A stretch of 64,000 nucleotides of DNA from contig NC_079875.1 in the NCBI RefSeq assembly GCF_029227915.1, positions 29,760,001-29,824,000 on the forward strand, in the 5' to 3' direction. Below the pieces are notes generated by a model. That model did no database searches. It was not told the DNA's origin and was given only the letters and a program-made list of their open reading frames with translations. Source of the stretch: Hydractinia symbiolongicarpus. Its lineage: Eukaryota > Cnidaria > Hydrozoa > Anthoathecata > Hydractiniidae. The position numbers and the translations under genes were made by a program. Position 1 is the stretch's first letter. Each line of letters begins with the position of its first letter. This document shows positions 33,903 to 46,196 of this stretch, piece after piece.

Positions 33903-36900
33903 CTAAACACAAGTTATGTGGTATTAATTAAAAACCAAAATAACAAGGGTGGAAACTTTAAATTAGAAAATTATTGTCATGGAATACTTTCTTTCTCACA
34001 TTTCTGACTCATGAAATAAATTTGCGCTAAATGAAACAGGGTCGAAGTTCGCAGTCGGCGCAAAATTTCAATAGGAATCTCTATTTCTAACCTCTTAAGT
34101 TTTAAGAACATTTATATAGTCAATTGTCTAAAAAATAAAACTTTAAGAACATAATTGTTAATAAGTTTATTTGGGTTTATTTCGTAAATAATAAAAATTA
34201 AACTCATCATTTTTAAACTGATATACGACTAAGTGTAAAAATTTAAAGTGTGTATTTGATATTCTGTTTTATTATTAATGTAAATTCCCTGGAAACAAAG
34301 TTGCCGCGGGCGTTCGCAGTTGACTTGGGTGACATCTTCGTTCAATGTTTCCATTTTTTGCACGCATTAGTTTTATTTACAGTCCTCTGAAAGAAGAAAA
34401 ACGCTCTTAGTTTTTATCCTCGATTTTGATTAGGTGCAACCTAACAAGTTTATCATATCTAGTGCGAGTTACAAATTTTAAAGTGCGAGTTTATCATATC
34501 TAATGCGAGGTACAAATTTTTAACTGCGAGTTTATCATATCTAGTGCCAGTTAAAAATTTTAAACTGCGAGTTTAACGTATCATAGTGCGAGTTACAAAT
34601 TTTAAAGTGCGAGTTTATCATATCTAATGCGAGTTACAAATTTTAAACCGGGAGTTTATCTCGTGTTAGGTACAAATTTTAAACTAAATAAGGAAAACAG
34701 GAAAATCCACATGCTTTTCCAAGCTACTCTTTTTTAAAAGCGCCTAGGGGACAATTATTAAAGAAAAACGGTTCTGAGTGAAAGTAAATGAGGGTCAAGA
34801 GAAATTACATTATGTATTGTTCTTACTTTACGACGAAAATAAGCTTGTCCTTAGTTTTAGAAACAACGATCTCAACCTAAAGTTGTTCTTTTGTTATTCG
34901 TATTTGCCAGAAAGAAAAGTCTCATGTTCTTATAAAATTATTTATGTAAGACAAGCGCGGAAGTCGCTGCTTAGGGCATGTATTTAGTCGATATTAGCAA
35001 GGAGTAATTGTACGGGAGGGCATGAATGGATTGTTCTGTGAGGAATTATCATTAGTAGGAATTATCTAGGGCGGCAATTTTATTTGGATTCTTAAACAGT
35101 TTTTTTTGAAATTTTAAAAGTGGCAAGTGACATTACAACGACACGGTGAGTTAAAATGGAAGTAGGCAAACTGGCTTTGATTGGCTCAGCTAGTATAAAT
35201 ATTTAGGGGGCAGTGTGGGAAGAAGTGGAGAAGAACATCTATTGTGCTACGAGTGATGAAAACTGGAGTAATAGTACTACAGTAAACTACAAGTGGTTAA
35301 AAATGGGATTGACAGTACTGTTAATCATCAAAAACTACATATAGGGACGAATAAATTAAGTCTAATTTCTGCGTAATGCAAGAGAACTAGCCCCAGTTTT
35401 TCTCGCCTAAAATCTCTTTTAGCATATCGGTTTTATCTTAAAATACTATCAATTACTATGCACAGTACACAGCAACAAGAAAAAATTCAATTTTTGAGTG
35501 TTAAGAATTGATAGTATTGGAATAATACTTGTGCAAGTATGAAATAGTCACGTTATTACGGCCAAACGGAAGTTTAACTGTGTTCTTAGCAGAAACGTTA
35601 TTACAAATGAAATCTGTTTTAGGTAGCAATACCACAATTACTGTGTATCGAGAAAAATTAACCTATCTCCACCACATAAAGAACTTCATACCTTCAAAAG
35701 AGTAACGCTTTTTAGCAAGCTGGAAACTTTTTGGCTTTACATCACTAAATAAAAACACCGTTAATTATATTACTGCTATCTTTTAACCTTTATCAATCTG
35801 TATAAGCATTTAACAAACAGGCTGTACAAACAATTTTATTGTATGTGACAAATATTGAAGCAGCTGTAATGATATATCAATCATTTAAAACAATTCAATG
35901 ACAACAAATTCTGATTCTGATCAATATGGTGATGTGTCGAGACGATGACAAGTAACACATAGAGGATTTAAAATATACCTACTTCTGCTGTTGTTTTCCA
36001 TAACGAGGATTTACATTTGGTTTCTCGTACTCTATAAAATACAATAATTTCTTTTTAAAATTCACATAATTTATGTTAAAACTTTAATGAATTAAATGAA
36101 AAACTCACTTTTCAGACTTTCAACTAAATTCATTAAATCAGTTGTTAATTGGGAATAGTTGGGTTGGGTTTCATCTTCATCAATCAAGTTTCTATAAACA
36201 GAACATTCATTGGGATCTACACCAGCAGTGGTGATTTCATCAATTGAAATTTTCATTTCGCCCAACGGATTTGACGAAATATCCGCTTTGTTCATTTGAT
36301 GAAGATGTGAATTGAATGTTGGGATAGTTCTTGGAAACGAGGATAGCCTGCGAAGTTGTTGTTCAATTTCCAACTTTTCAGTAACTAACTCAAAATGAGA
36401 TTTTAAATTAAAAGTTTGAACGTAATCTGTAAATTCTTGTACTTTCTTATTGTCGACAAAACCATCATTAGTCAATTTTGCTTTAAATTCTTCCAATTTC
36501 TCATCGAATATCCGCAATAGATCTTCTTCTTCTTTATTTAACATTTTGAGATATTCTTCTAGTCGCTTTAACTTTCTTTCTTTTAATTTTTGAACAAATA
36601 CTTCTCTTTCTTTCTCTAAATTTGTTAGAGCGTCACTGTATTTTCTTGTTAAATTTTTCAACACCACTTTTGTTTCATCGAATGAGTTGATAAACGACTG
36701 AAACCACTTTTTAGCTTCAAGACCAAAATCATCAATCGTTTTTATTCTGTGATTCTTGTGTTGTCTGTGTGTGCAATAAACACATGTTAACAAATTTTCA
36801 CAATCAATACAGACAAATTTTGCAAGCGAGTCGTGTTGCTTACAAAATGGTTGGAGTTCTTGCAGTTTTTGATTGAAAATGACATTGATATATGATTTGT

Positions 36901-37740
36901 TGGAACAAGAATGAAGGTTTTGACATTTTTTACAGATCTTTAAACTGCATTTTGTACAGGAATAGTTGATCATCTGGTTGCAGTCTTTACTTTGCTGACA
37001 TAAAGAATTAACTTTTTCACCAGGGGAGCTATGAACAAAGTAATATCAATTTTTTTACAAAAACATTATGTAACTAAATTATATATCCTTATTATCCATT
37101 ATAGTGACTTTCTTGACATATGCTATACAATTTTTATGACGACCATGAGCTGCTATTTTTGTTACTTTTTTCTTATTTTTTGAACACTTTGTACTCACGA
37201 TATGAATATTTGGTAAAAAATTTCTGCTTTAAAATATAATTTCCCTACGCTTACTATTCTTTTATGAAGACCTTTTAGATTTGTAATTGTATTTTTTTTG
37301 TTCACTTACAAACCACATTTGTGTATAGGTAACTGAAATGTTTTAAACTAAAAACTTTTTCACAAAATTATGTCTGTGTTATTTCCATGCGCGTTTCTCT
37401 AAAATAAACATTCTGACAAATACTGAGAGAAGTACTAAGTAGTATTTAGTGTTTTCAGTATTATGTACATAGGATTAACTTACACTTTTTCCAAAATGCC
37501 AGTTAATGTGAACACCTTCACTAACGAGGATGTTGTTTGTTCCTGAGTAATTATTGTCTTTTTAGTACACCTCACTGGACAAGGCAGTTCAGCACTCCCA
37601 TCTTCCATAAATACTAAAATACCATCTAGACAACCTTGACAATAAGTGTGCCCGCAGTTCAGTTGTTTAGGCTCATGATAGGTGTCTAAACAAATCTTGC
37701 ATTCCAACAACGCAGCAAGCTCAACTTTTGATAAAGCCAT
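33445..37740 (-). CDS. TRIM-type RING/B-box/coiled-coil protein with ankyrin repeats
   Basis: Three exons fit in phase: 37484-37740 (ATG at 37740), 36109-37028 and 33445-33902, total 1635 nt, 544 residues. Exon 1 holds a C3HC4 RING (CKIC ... CGHTYC ... C ... CPVRC, residues 14-60). Exon 2 holds two B-boxes (CQQSKDC ... CTKC ... CKKC; then FCKQH ... CIDC ... CVYC ... H) at about 95-175, followed by a charged coiled coil at about 200-300. Donors are GTAAGT and GTGAGT; acceptors end ttcatag and tgtttag. The last exon gives about four ankyrin repeats, one with the classic TPLHLA. RING-B-box proteins are E3 ubiquitin ligases acting in signalling and innate defence, and ankyrin repeats would provide the substrate-binding end. 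A shorter last exon exists at 35979-36031. Confidence 0.8.
34448..34690 (+). repeat. Tandem repeat, ~41-bp unit, six copies
   Basis: The unit gtttatcatatctagtgcgagttacaaattttaaa starts at about 34448, 34490, 34530, 34571, 34613 and 34653, with degeneration toward the right end. It lies inside the last intron of the TRIM-like gene. Confidence 0.9.
34691..35978. other. Intron sequence, no feature recognised
   Basis: A TATA-like tataaatat at about 35194 is the only notable word; no transcript could be proposed from it. Confidence 0.35.
35979..36031 (-). CDS. Alternative short last exon of the TRIM-like gene
   Basis: After an acceptor (gtattttatag, AG at 36033-36032) the frame encodes KYEKPNVNPRYGKQQQK and a TAG stop at 35981-35979. 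Joined to exons 37484-37740 and 36109-37028 the CDS is exactly 1230 nt, 409 residues, with no ankyrin repeats. Splicing from 36109 can thus choose either this tail or the ankyrin exon in frame. Confidence 0.5.
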
Positions 37741-38409
37741 TTTATTACAGAAACTTGCAAAAAATTCTAAAAAATAAAAATATTTCAAGTATCTTTTTTA
37801 TTCCAGATAAGTGAGATTGTTTATTATTATTAGTGGGCAGCTTTCATTTAAAGATATTTACGTCATACACGTCTAAAATCATGCGCTAGGAATTAAATTT
37901 TTGCTAAGATTAAACCTCACCACGCATTGTGATAAGAAGACACTTTTACAGTGATTTCGCACAGTTAAGTAAGGTTTAAAAATATACAAGTAATTTACAA
38001 AATGAATAAAAAATGAATTTCGTGTGAATCAGCATAAAATTTAAAAATATCTGTATTTCCATGCATAAATAATCATGTCAGTGACATGATTATTTATGCA
38101 CAGGGATGCATAGCTTTTGAATTCAGGGTTTGTGCATTTTCTTATATTGTTTAGATTGATGCTTACATTACGATGCATGACATTACTTGGTATTTCGTAT
38201 GAAAGAGAACTACTAGTATAGCGATTAAAGATCCATATATTTCAATTTCTGAAAATGAGACAAAAATATGCCAAGTAGCAGTTATCATATGTGACAGAGT
38301 GATGAAAAGTGAGAAATTGCAAATAAAGTGTACTCTCTGTCATCACTACGAGCCAATAAATTGAATTAAACTAATATTTTGTGAAAAAAGAAATTAAGAA
38401 TCGAGATTA
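37741..38409. other. Promoter side of the TRIM-like gene; one hairpin
   Basis: No gene was seen. The only structure is the palindrome at 38062-38100. Confidence 0.35.
38062..38100. repeat. Perfect 19-bp-arm palindrome
   Basis: tgcataaataatcatgtca, one base, then its exact reverse complement. It may be a relic of a small inverted-repeat element or a chance cruciform. Confidence 0.9.
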
Positions 38410-38930
38410 TGAATCTAAAAGTATACCCCTCCAAAATTCAGCATAATCACAAAACATTAAATCCTAAAATAAACGAAATTGCATCACACCCACAATAACA
38501 GATAAGGTTTTGCAACAAACAGCCTTTATTTAAGCAAATGCAATATATAGCTTTCTGTAAACCAATAAATTTACATTTCCAAACCAAGTATATAGTAAAC
38601 GGTTAAAGTTTATTGACATTTTAGGTCGTAACATATTCCCCCTTACATAAACTCTGTCTTTGAAATTTTTTTTTAATTATTTACCAAAAATATAAAAAAC
38701 TTTCTCTTCTAACTTGTGTTTTCAAAAATATCTTTCACAATACTCAAACAACAAATGACACGCCAGCGTTTGTCCAGTAATAAAATATCTGATTAAACAG
38801 TGGAATAATAGACCCCTTTTGTTGCCATAGCTCGTATTTGCTTTTAGAAGTTCTTCATCGTAGGAGCTTTAAGACACTCCGTTATTTGTCTTTTAAAGCT
38901 TATAATTATCATATATATTTAGGAAAAATT
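38410..38930 (+). repeat. Local repeat family, copy 1
   Basis: Shares with 39042-39640 the blocks ctaaaagtatacccctcc, gcctttatttaa with gcaaatgcaatata, and ccatagctcgtatttgc with gacactccgttatttg. No coding capacity. Confidence 0.85.
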
Positions 38931-39041
38931 ACGATAATCTGTTATTCGCTATATTTGTATTCTTGATTTTCGTATCATAGACCATTTGATTTATAATTTA
39001 ATTGAAAATCAGAAATGAAGAATGTTTGTAAAAATACTAAT

Positions 39042-39910
39042 GAATCTAAAAGTATACCCCTCCAAAATTCAACATAATCACCAAACAATAAACTTAGAAT
39101 GAACGAAATTGCATCGCACCCAGAATAATATAAAAGTTTTAAAAATGATTCGATCAAATTACGAAGGAAGTAATAATAAGCCGAAATAATATTTTACTTA
39201 CAGCACAATCAATCGAGTATTTTCCAGACCGAAATTGTTCGGTGTTATTATTTTTCACTACACTTATTATCAGACAGCCTTTATTTAAAGCAAATGCAAT
39301 ATATGGCTTTCTGTTCTGTATAACAATGAATTTACTTTTCCAAACCAAGTATAACGCGAACGGTTAAATTTAATTGATATTTAACGTCGTAAGATCTGTA
39401 CTGGAAATATTTTTAAAACTATTTAACAGAAATATACAAAACGTTTTAACTTGTGCTTTTAAAAAAAACTTTCACAATACTCAAACAACTTAACACAAAT
39501 GACACACGCCAAAAATATTTAATTAAACAGTGAAACAATAGACCTCTTTTGATGCCATAGCTCGTATTTGCTTTTAGAAGCTCTTCATCGTAGGAGTTAA
39601 GGGACACTCCGTTATTTGTTGTTTTTTAAAATCTTAGTTATCTTATAGTTTTTGAGTAAAATCACGGTAATTATTTACGGAGTTCCTGACACTTCCAGGC
39701 AGACATATTATTTTTGTTACCAGTATTACTTCAATTGACTTTTGTTTAATATGCCTTAATCTAATATTTCTTCTGTTGGTCCAGAAAATTTGTTGACACA
39801 CTTCGACAATCTATTATAGAACAGATTAAAAGGCGTTTTAATTGGTATAATATTGTAAATTCTCGATTAACATTCGGCTGTAATAAAGTTGGAGTTAGGA
39901 GGACAGGTTT
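39042..39910 (+). repeat. Local repeat family, copy 2
   Basis: A direct repeat of 38410-38930, extended to the right by a part shared with copy 3 (gacacttccaggcagacata, aaaggcgttttaattgg). The order of blocks is the same in all copies. Confidence 0.85.
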
Positions 39911-41879
39911 GATGTGAATCTCGTCCAGGGATTCTTAGTTTCTTTATATTGATTCCGTTCAAACAATTAAACCTAAGATGTCCAGAGAAGAGACTGGGTT
40001 AACCCCATGCATCATGATGTGCGTTATAAAAGCCTAAAAATATAAAGTAAAAATTTGAATTTAATCAAATAACACAAAAAGAACAAAAAACAGTGAACAA
40101 GTTATCCTAATGGGTTATTACCGTTTATTCAGTTCTTACAGAAAAATATGAAGTCAAAAAACCAACAATACTGTTTCCCATTTGTTATTGCCGTGGTGCC
40201 ACGAAATGGCTGGTAAATTAAATTTAGAAAAGTTCTTAAAAAAAGCTTTGTTCGTCTTTTATAACTTCCATAAAACACCTAAAATAGTTCTACAATGGAA
40301 AAGATAAAAAAATAAAAAAAGAAGGCATGCGACTAAGCAAAAGGTCATCTTCGGACGATTTTGTTTTCTGTTATTATTTACACACTAAGCAAAAAAAAGC
40401 ACAAAAAGACTTTAAAACCTACTTTTCAAAAATATCACTCATGTCTGTACATGTACAGATTTAATACACCCCAAAATTTTATTTTTTATTTATTACAATT
40501 ATGACTTTTTGAAGAGAATATGCTACAGATTGTACATTGTGTCCTTTTTTGGAAATGTTCGGATCATTTCTAAAACACACGCAAAACATAACATTCTAAA
40601 GAAAAGTTGAACATGAAACTATTTTATGTTTAAGTCTTAAAATGACTACTTTGACGACAAATAAATAAGTATGTTCCACAAATTGATATCTATATTTTTT
40701 TTAACATTTACTGAAAATTCTTGACTGTGTTGAGATAAAATAAGTAAGTTGAAGATAAATAATATTCAGCACTCAATGATGTAAAGAAAACTGGCATTTC
40801 TTAGCTAAAAGGACAAATGGGGACTTCTTTTACAGAACAGAATAGTCAACTTTGAAATAGAACATGTCGATCTGAGCATGTGCCTTCTGCTTTTCGTTTT
40901 TTTTCAAATAAAATCCAAATTATATGTGAAGGGTTAAGTTAAATCAAGACATTTGAAAGAGATCTGGATTCAGCTTGATTTGATCAGATCACAATGCTCA
41001 TAATACTAATTTGAAATAATATCTCACTTGTACAACCACCAAGAAATGCAACTGAACCACATTATTATGATTCCAAACGGTAAATTGCGTCATAAAAATA
41101 TTATTTGTTTGACGAGGATAAATTTAAAAGTATGGTTTGTTCCTGTTGGAGAGTGTTAATCTCGAAGGTAAAAGATACACAACGTAGATAAAAAATACAG
41201 AAGGTGGAGAAAAAGAAAATCTGTGCCTTTCCTGGGAAAGTTACAAACCAGATGGACTTTTCATTATTATTTTAGGCTAAATGTCGATTAAGCTTTTAGT
41301 CAGCACTTTTTTATGTTTCATAACAAAATATCAAAATATCTTAGATCTGAGTTAACAAGCCTAAAATTTTCAATCGCTTTTAAAAAAAAATATTTGGCGT
41401 ATTTGAATTCAGGATCAAAATTTATATAAACATGCAAATTATAAAGCTTGTAGACTAAGTGCAACTGCCAGTATTAACGCATAACATTCGAAAATCACTG
41501 GTTTTTCTTGTGATAAAAACAAAACAAATCATAAAGCAAAAAAGAACGGTCACTTACAATCCGGTCTAAATTAAAGCTGAAATAGTTCGATTTGTGATTT
41601 TAAGTTCACCTTGATCACTGAAGCGGCTTCACTGTAATACACATTTCCCGAATTTTTTTCTTTTAAGTTTTAGAAGTTTATTGTTTTGACTTTAAGATCA
41701 TTTTCAGCATCAATGAATTTGTGTTTATAAATTTTAACTTGGTGGTGTTAATGTTACGGTCAAAGTCTCTTTCTGACATTTACTAATTAGTTTCTGTTTC
41801 AAGCAGAGTTTAATAAGTTGATTAATAAGTTGAGAAATGGCAGCGGTACACCAAAGAAAACTAACTCAAAACTATAATA
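39911..41879. other. Non-coding, AT-rich
   Basis: No gene or repeat recognised. Confidence 0.4.
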
Positions 41880-42300
41880 TTTGATTAAACAGTGACGTCT
41901 TTTGTAATATAATATTTGTAAAATAATTTTCTATAATATTTAATTAAACAGTGACGTCTTTTGTTGCCATAGTTCGTATTTGCTTTTAGAAGCTCTTCAT
42001 TTTAGGAGTTAAGAGACACTCCGTTATTTGTTGTTTTTTAAAACCTTAATTATCCCATAGTTTTTGAGTAAAATCAAGGTAATTTTGTACGGAATTCCTG
42101 ACACTTCCAGGCAGACATATTGCTTGTATTACCAGTATTACTTTAATTGACTTTTGTTTAATATGCCTTAATCTAGTATTTCTTCTATTGGTTCAGAAAA
42201 TTTGTCAGACAGTCCATTATAGAACACATTAAAAGGCGTTACAATTGGTATAATATTTTAAATTCTCGATTAACATTCGACTGTAATAAAGTTGGACTTA
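41880..42300 (+). repeat. Local repeat family, copy 3
   Basis: Aligns with 39523-39905 at roughly 90 percent identity, including ctcttcattttaggagtt and the aggcagacatattg block. Its right end abuts the lone satellite monomer. Confidence 0.85.
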
Positions 42301-42425
42301 GGGGGGACAGGTTTGAGAGTCAACAACGTCCCTGGTTCTATATAATTTAGCCGCAAATTGATAAACAGGCATTCCAAAGTGACGCGTGTCATTTATTTGC
42401 AATTTTTCGTATTGAAACAGGACTA
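42300..42425 (+). repeat. Lone satellite monomer
   Basis: A single ~123-bp unit with the same blocks (tagccgcaaattgataaac, tttgcaatttttcgtattg) and orientation as the array at 31313-33045. Confidence 0.85.
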
Positions 42426-43253
42426 GCCGAGAGACTAAACCCGACGTCGAAACGCCGTGTCTAGAAACGTCGTTGAACACCCAAGCGCCTAATAAGAACT
42501 GAAAACAGTGTTTCACAATAAGAGCTTTGTAATAAAAGAAACAAAGCTGTGAACTCGTGTATTCTCCAAAAAACCTAAGCGTTGAGCAGGAACATTTTGT
42601 TTACATGGTTTGACTTGCTTATTATTTCCATAATAACGAAATTCGGCAATCAAGTCAAAGCCAGCCTCCTTTTTCTCCTTCTTTGATCTTGAATCAGTTT
42701 TTTCTTCAAATGTAAACATTAATGGAAACCATCACCCTGGATAAAAAAATGTTATGTCAATTTAAAATACTTGTGAAGTAATTTTTCCACAACAAGCGAG
42801 ATGTAAAGAATGACCAACTTGGCGAAGAATATTATTCACAATTTAACAAAGGAAGAATGCTTAAAGTATTGACGCTGACTACTTAGACAACGGCAGGGTT
42901 TTAATTGGTTACCATAGCAATTCGCTGCAACTTTATATATCCTTGCCTCAGTCTTTTGGAATACTAATGAAGGCCTTACGATACAGTTTTTTCCTTGTTG
43001 TTGGTAAGATGTTATCATAAAATAGGCGCGATAAGATTGACAGTTAATTTAATAACAATTTTTTCAGGAAACGATCTTTTGATGATACAAAGCTAGTTTT
43101 ATCCGCCTTGATTTGATGTAATTTAAAGAGTTTCAAGAAGAATATTTAAAGGAAAAATAATTAATTTAGAAAGTTTTCTAACCAGGGATCAGAAAAGTAA
43201 GGTGAAACGGGTAAATATAATTTTTCCATACTTTTTCATCATATTAATATAAG
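42426..43253. other. No firm feature; possible 5' exon of the peptide gene
   Basis: An ATG near 42968 begins a short signal-peptide-like run (MKALRYSFFLVV) that ends at a GTAAGA donor. Its phase does not fit the peptide exon at 43254, so it was not joined. A minus-strand frame at 42513-42719 was not supported. Confidence 0.2.
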
Positions 43254-44267
43254 TTTTCCATTCCTGGACTTGATTTCAAAATTTCTGTTTTGGTCGTTGT
43301 TACTTTCCTTAACCTTATTGTCTCTGTTTTGTGCTTCTGTAATGGTGGACTCGAGGTCTGTGTTTCGAAAAGGTAATAAAATCACGTATAGATGCAATGG
43401 ATTTTGCTGGAGTTACTGCGGAGTATCTTGGGTAAGTCATTCATTATTTATATGAAACCTTTCAACTTTTATTTCGACTGTGAGATATCATAAAATAATT
43501 CTAGCGGATGGTATTGTGTTTCACATAATCTAACATTGAAAACATTCACTTTTTTATGTTTCCTCTAATTTAGCATGAAGTAAGAATCATATTTCATCAA
43601 ATTACGTTAGCTAAATATGAAAATGCTTACAAAGTTTTTAGTCTTAACAAGATTAAACAATCGTTTGGGTTTTATTCTGAAACACTCTTTTTCCAATATT
43701 TCTTTCCACGGTGAAATTAAAGAAACCAAGTTTGAACAGTTACCTTAGAAGAAATGTTTTCTTAAGTGAAGCTAAACTGTAAAAACATGCGCCTACATCA
43801 CGTTTAGTCTTTTAAACGATGCGATTACGTTGTATAAAGGGCGGGTTTCCACTCAAGCGAATGTAGAATAAGTAGAACAGGTAAAATGATGCTGATTTAT
43901 GAATTATGCAAAGCGTTTTCGTTTGTTTAAAATATTTTCAGCTATTTTTCACTTTTTCACGCTTCTCGGGGAAGTGGAAACTTCTAGGTGAAGAGAAATC
44001 TTCCTTCTATGTCTTACCAACGTGTCTTTTAATGTAACTGCATTTGATTTCAAACAAACAACACAAAAGTATATTTCATATTATTCTACGTTGTTTTATA
44101 GTGGAAACAGTATGAAATTACTTAAAAAAAGTATTAAAGTGCTCAAGTTATTATAAAGTACATCTCGTTATAGCATAGTCGAAATAATTTTATAGCATTT
44201 ATACACAACTTTACTTTCGTTTTTCTTTATTTAGACTAGTGGTGAATGGTGTTATACTGGCTTTTAG
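43254..44267 (+). CDS. Small secreted cysteine-rich peptide, two exons seen
   Basis: Exon A (about 43254-43431) encodes a strongly hydrophobic segment (KFLFWSLLLSLTLLSLFCAS) that looks like a signal peptide, then DSRSVFRKGNKITYRC and the start of a Cys motif, ending at a GTAAGT donor at 43432. Exon B (44235-44267), after a tttctttatttag acceptor, continues in phase with TSGEWCYTGF and a stop. The mature peptide would have four Cys spaced C-x3-C-x3-C-x9-C (CNGFCWSYC ... EWC), enough for two disulfides. No ATG precedes the hydrophobic part in exon A, so another 5' exon is needed. Its role could be defence or signalling; the family is not identified. Confidence 0.5.
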
Positions 44268-45225
44268 TCATAAAAAATGCCATGCACATTACCTGCACAT
44301 AGCATCCATATAAATGTCTAAACACATCTCTTGTCAGTAGTAATTTCTCCAATTTAGCGCGGCGTTTAATTAGTGCAAATAGCCATTTTGCGAACTTTGA
44401 ATCTGACAATAGTTTAATAAGTTTTACCCAAATACCTTCCAACCAAACATTTATCGGCTTTTTGTCTTTCCACGCTTTTGCCTGTGTTCTTACAACAAAT
44501 AAATCTGGGATACGAAGTTTCGATCGTTTTTTGTTATTTTCCCCTGGAATATAATCATAGGACGGAGCAATGTACCATCAGCAGTAGTTGTTTTTTCCCC
44601 TCTGATTTAGTGCGCTAATGGTGAAAATTTCCTCTGGATTTTTGTGACACGTAACGAGAAAAACTACGGTATTCTGCAGCCGCTAGCCTGCGAGAGCTCA
44701 ACGTTGGCATAATTATGCATTGTGAAACAATGAGCTCCGCAGGCCACAAAGTCTGCTGGCCAGGAGATTGGAGTGTACTACGGTAGGCAATAATTAGTAC
44801 AGTTTAAAGTTTTTGATCTAATCAAAGATTCCTAACCAGGTCTGATGTTCATGGTCCGCTGTAAACATTGAAAAGTAGACAATAAAAAATATCGCAGGGT
44901 GAGCTTTTTGTTACTTCGGTAGGAACTGGTATTTTCATTGCTTATGGTGAGGATCTATAAAATTCCACACACCTGTCCGTTCTCGTTTTAATTGTGTTTC
45001 TAAATTAGCATGAAATAAAAAAATGAAGCAATGTTATATGATTAAGAAATAGATTTTTGAAACACCTGACTGTTGTTGTTTGGTTGACGTTGCTCCATGA
45101 TGATACAAGCGACTGTAAAGCTGATATCATGGATAATTTCAGTGATGGTTTATTCGAATTAAGAATTCGAAATATGAGCTTTACTAATCGTTTTCTGTAA
45201 CAAACCTTAAAATCATCACGCTTTT
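44268..45225. other. Non-coding
   Basis: No gene, RNA or repeat recognised. Confidence 0.35.
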
Positions 45226-45577
45226 TTAGGCCTTGCTATACTCGTACTCGGGGTATAGCCATCCAGGAGAACCATGGAAATTGCTGTATCGCTGTTCATT
45301 TACATACGCGAGAGCTTGATCAGCATGTAAAGCTCTATTTAACAGAACCAAGGGGTCTAAAGAACTTATAAAAAAATTTTGTTCACTTGTGGGAAATTTT
45401 TGTAACATTTCGCCGAATATTTCGAACAGCATAACACATTGGAAGCATCGTGCAACCAAATTCAAATTAATGATCTTTTGCGTTGTCCTTCTGCCGAAGT
45501 GGATTTTTCTGCGGGCATATCGACTAGTACCGAGTACACGGAAATAGACGAGCGCAAAGGCCGAAGTTCGAGTTCGA
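45226..45577 (-). CDS. Probable terminal exon of an unknown gene
   Basis: After an acceptor (tttcaatttacag, AG at 45579-45578) a frame of 116 codons stays open to a TAA. It starts basic (SRYARRKIHFGRRTTQK), continues as a helical Leu/Phe-rich part and ends with tyrosine- and glycine-rich residues (GWLYPEYEYSKA). The composition looks like real protein rather than chance, but I recognise no family. There is no ATG near the start, consistent with an internal or last exon. Confidence 0.35.
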
Positions 45578-45995
45578 CTGTAAATTGAAACTGTGTAGAA
45601 TTAATTTTTTGACAGACGACAATTTGCAAATCCTAATACTAGCGGAAAAAGAATCATAAAACGATGATAAGTCGAGAGCTTTCTCCAAATCGGAAATTAC
45701 TGCACTGGGTATTTAATCTAGGCACAAGAATCCTAGCTGAATTTAATGTTTAGATACTACAGGTTTTAATAAAAAAGAAAGAGATGTTTGTTTCCATTTT
45801 TTCACACACGTTAATCTGAAGAATCCTAATCTGCCTTAATTTAGATTTCAGAAAAATTCTAGTTGTAATAAATGCGTGATATGTGTAACAATGTGTGTAG
45901 TTTGCTTTGTTTAACAGAAGTATAAACTTGATGCATCGACTTTCAAAAAACATATATTGCGAGAACCACCAATATAGTTAAATTTCCGAGTGAAA

Positions 45996-46196
45996 ATGTT
46001 GCGGTCACACCCAAAACCCAATCCTTTTTTACCTCTTAAAAATGCAAAGGTCCCTACCGTATCTTCAAAACCCAAAAATTTGCGTAAATGGCTAGGTGTA
46101 AACGTCTGTTTTTTGTCTCTTTTATTATTGTGTAATGCGTTCGTAACTTTAAAGGCTATTTGCCAAAATTGTGCTGTAAAATGCTGTGTACTTTAA
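45996..46196 (+). CDS. Possible small single-pass membrane protein
   Basis: From an ATG at 45996 the frame encodes 66 residues: a basic, proline-rich head (residues 1-33), one transmembrane segment (about 35-55, VCFLSLLLLCNAFV) and a Cys-rich tail (CQNC ... CC). With basic residues before the membrane span, the head would face the cytoplasm. No family is recognised; it may be chance. Confidence 0.3.
   Translation: MLRSHPKPNPFLPLKNAKVPTVSSKPKNLRKWLGVNVCFLSLLLLCNAFVTLKAICQNCAVKCCVL

Noticed and set aside
42513-42719. Minus-strand frame of 68 codons
   Set aside because: Partly overlaps repeat-derived sequence, no splice or family support.
42968-43004. Signal-peptide-like first exon for the peptide gene
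   Set aside because: Its donor phase does not match the exon at 43254, so joining it would break the frame.
44236-44442. Minus-strand frame of 68 codons
   Set aside because: Overlaps the last exon of the cysteine-rich peptide gene and has no domain signal.
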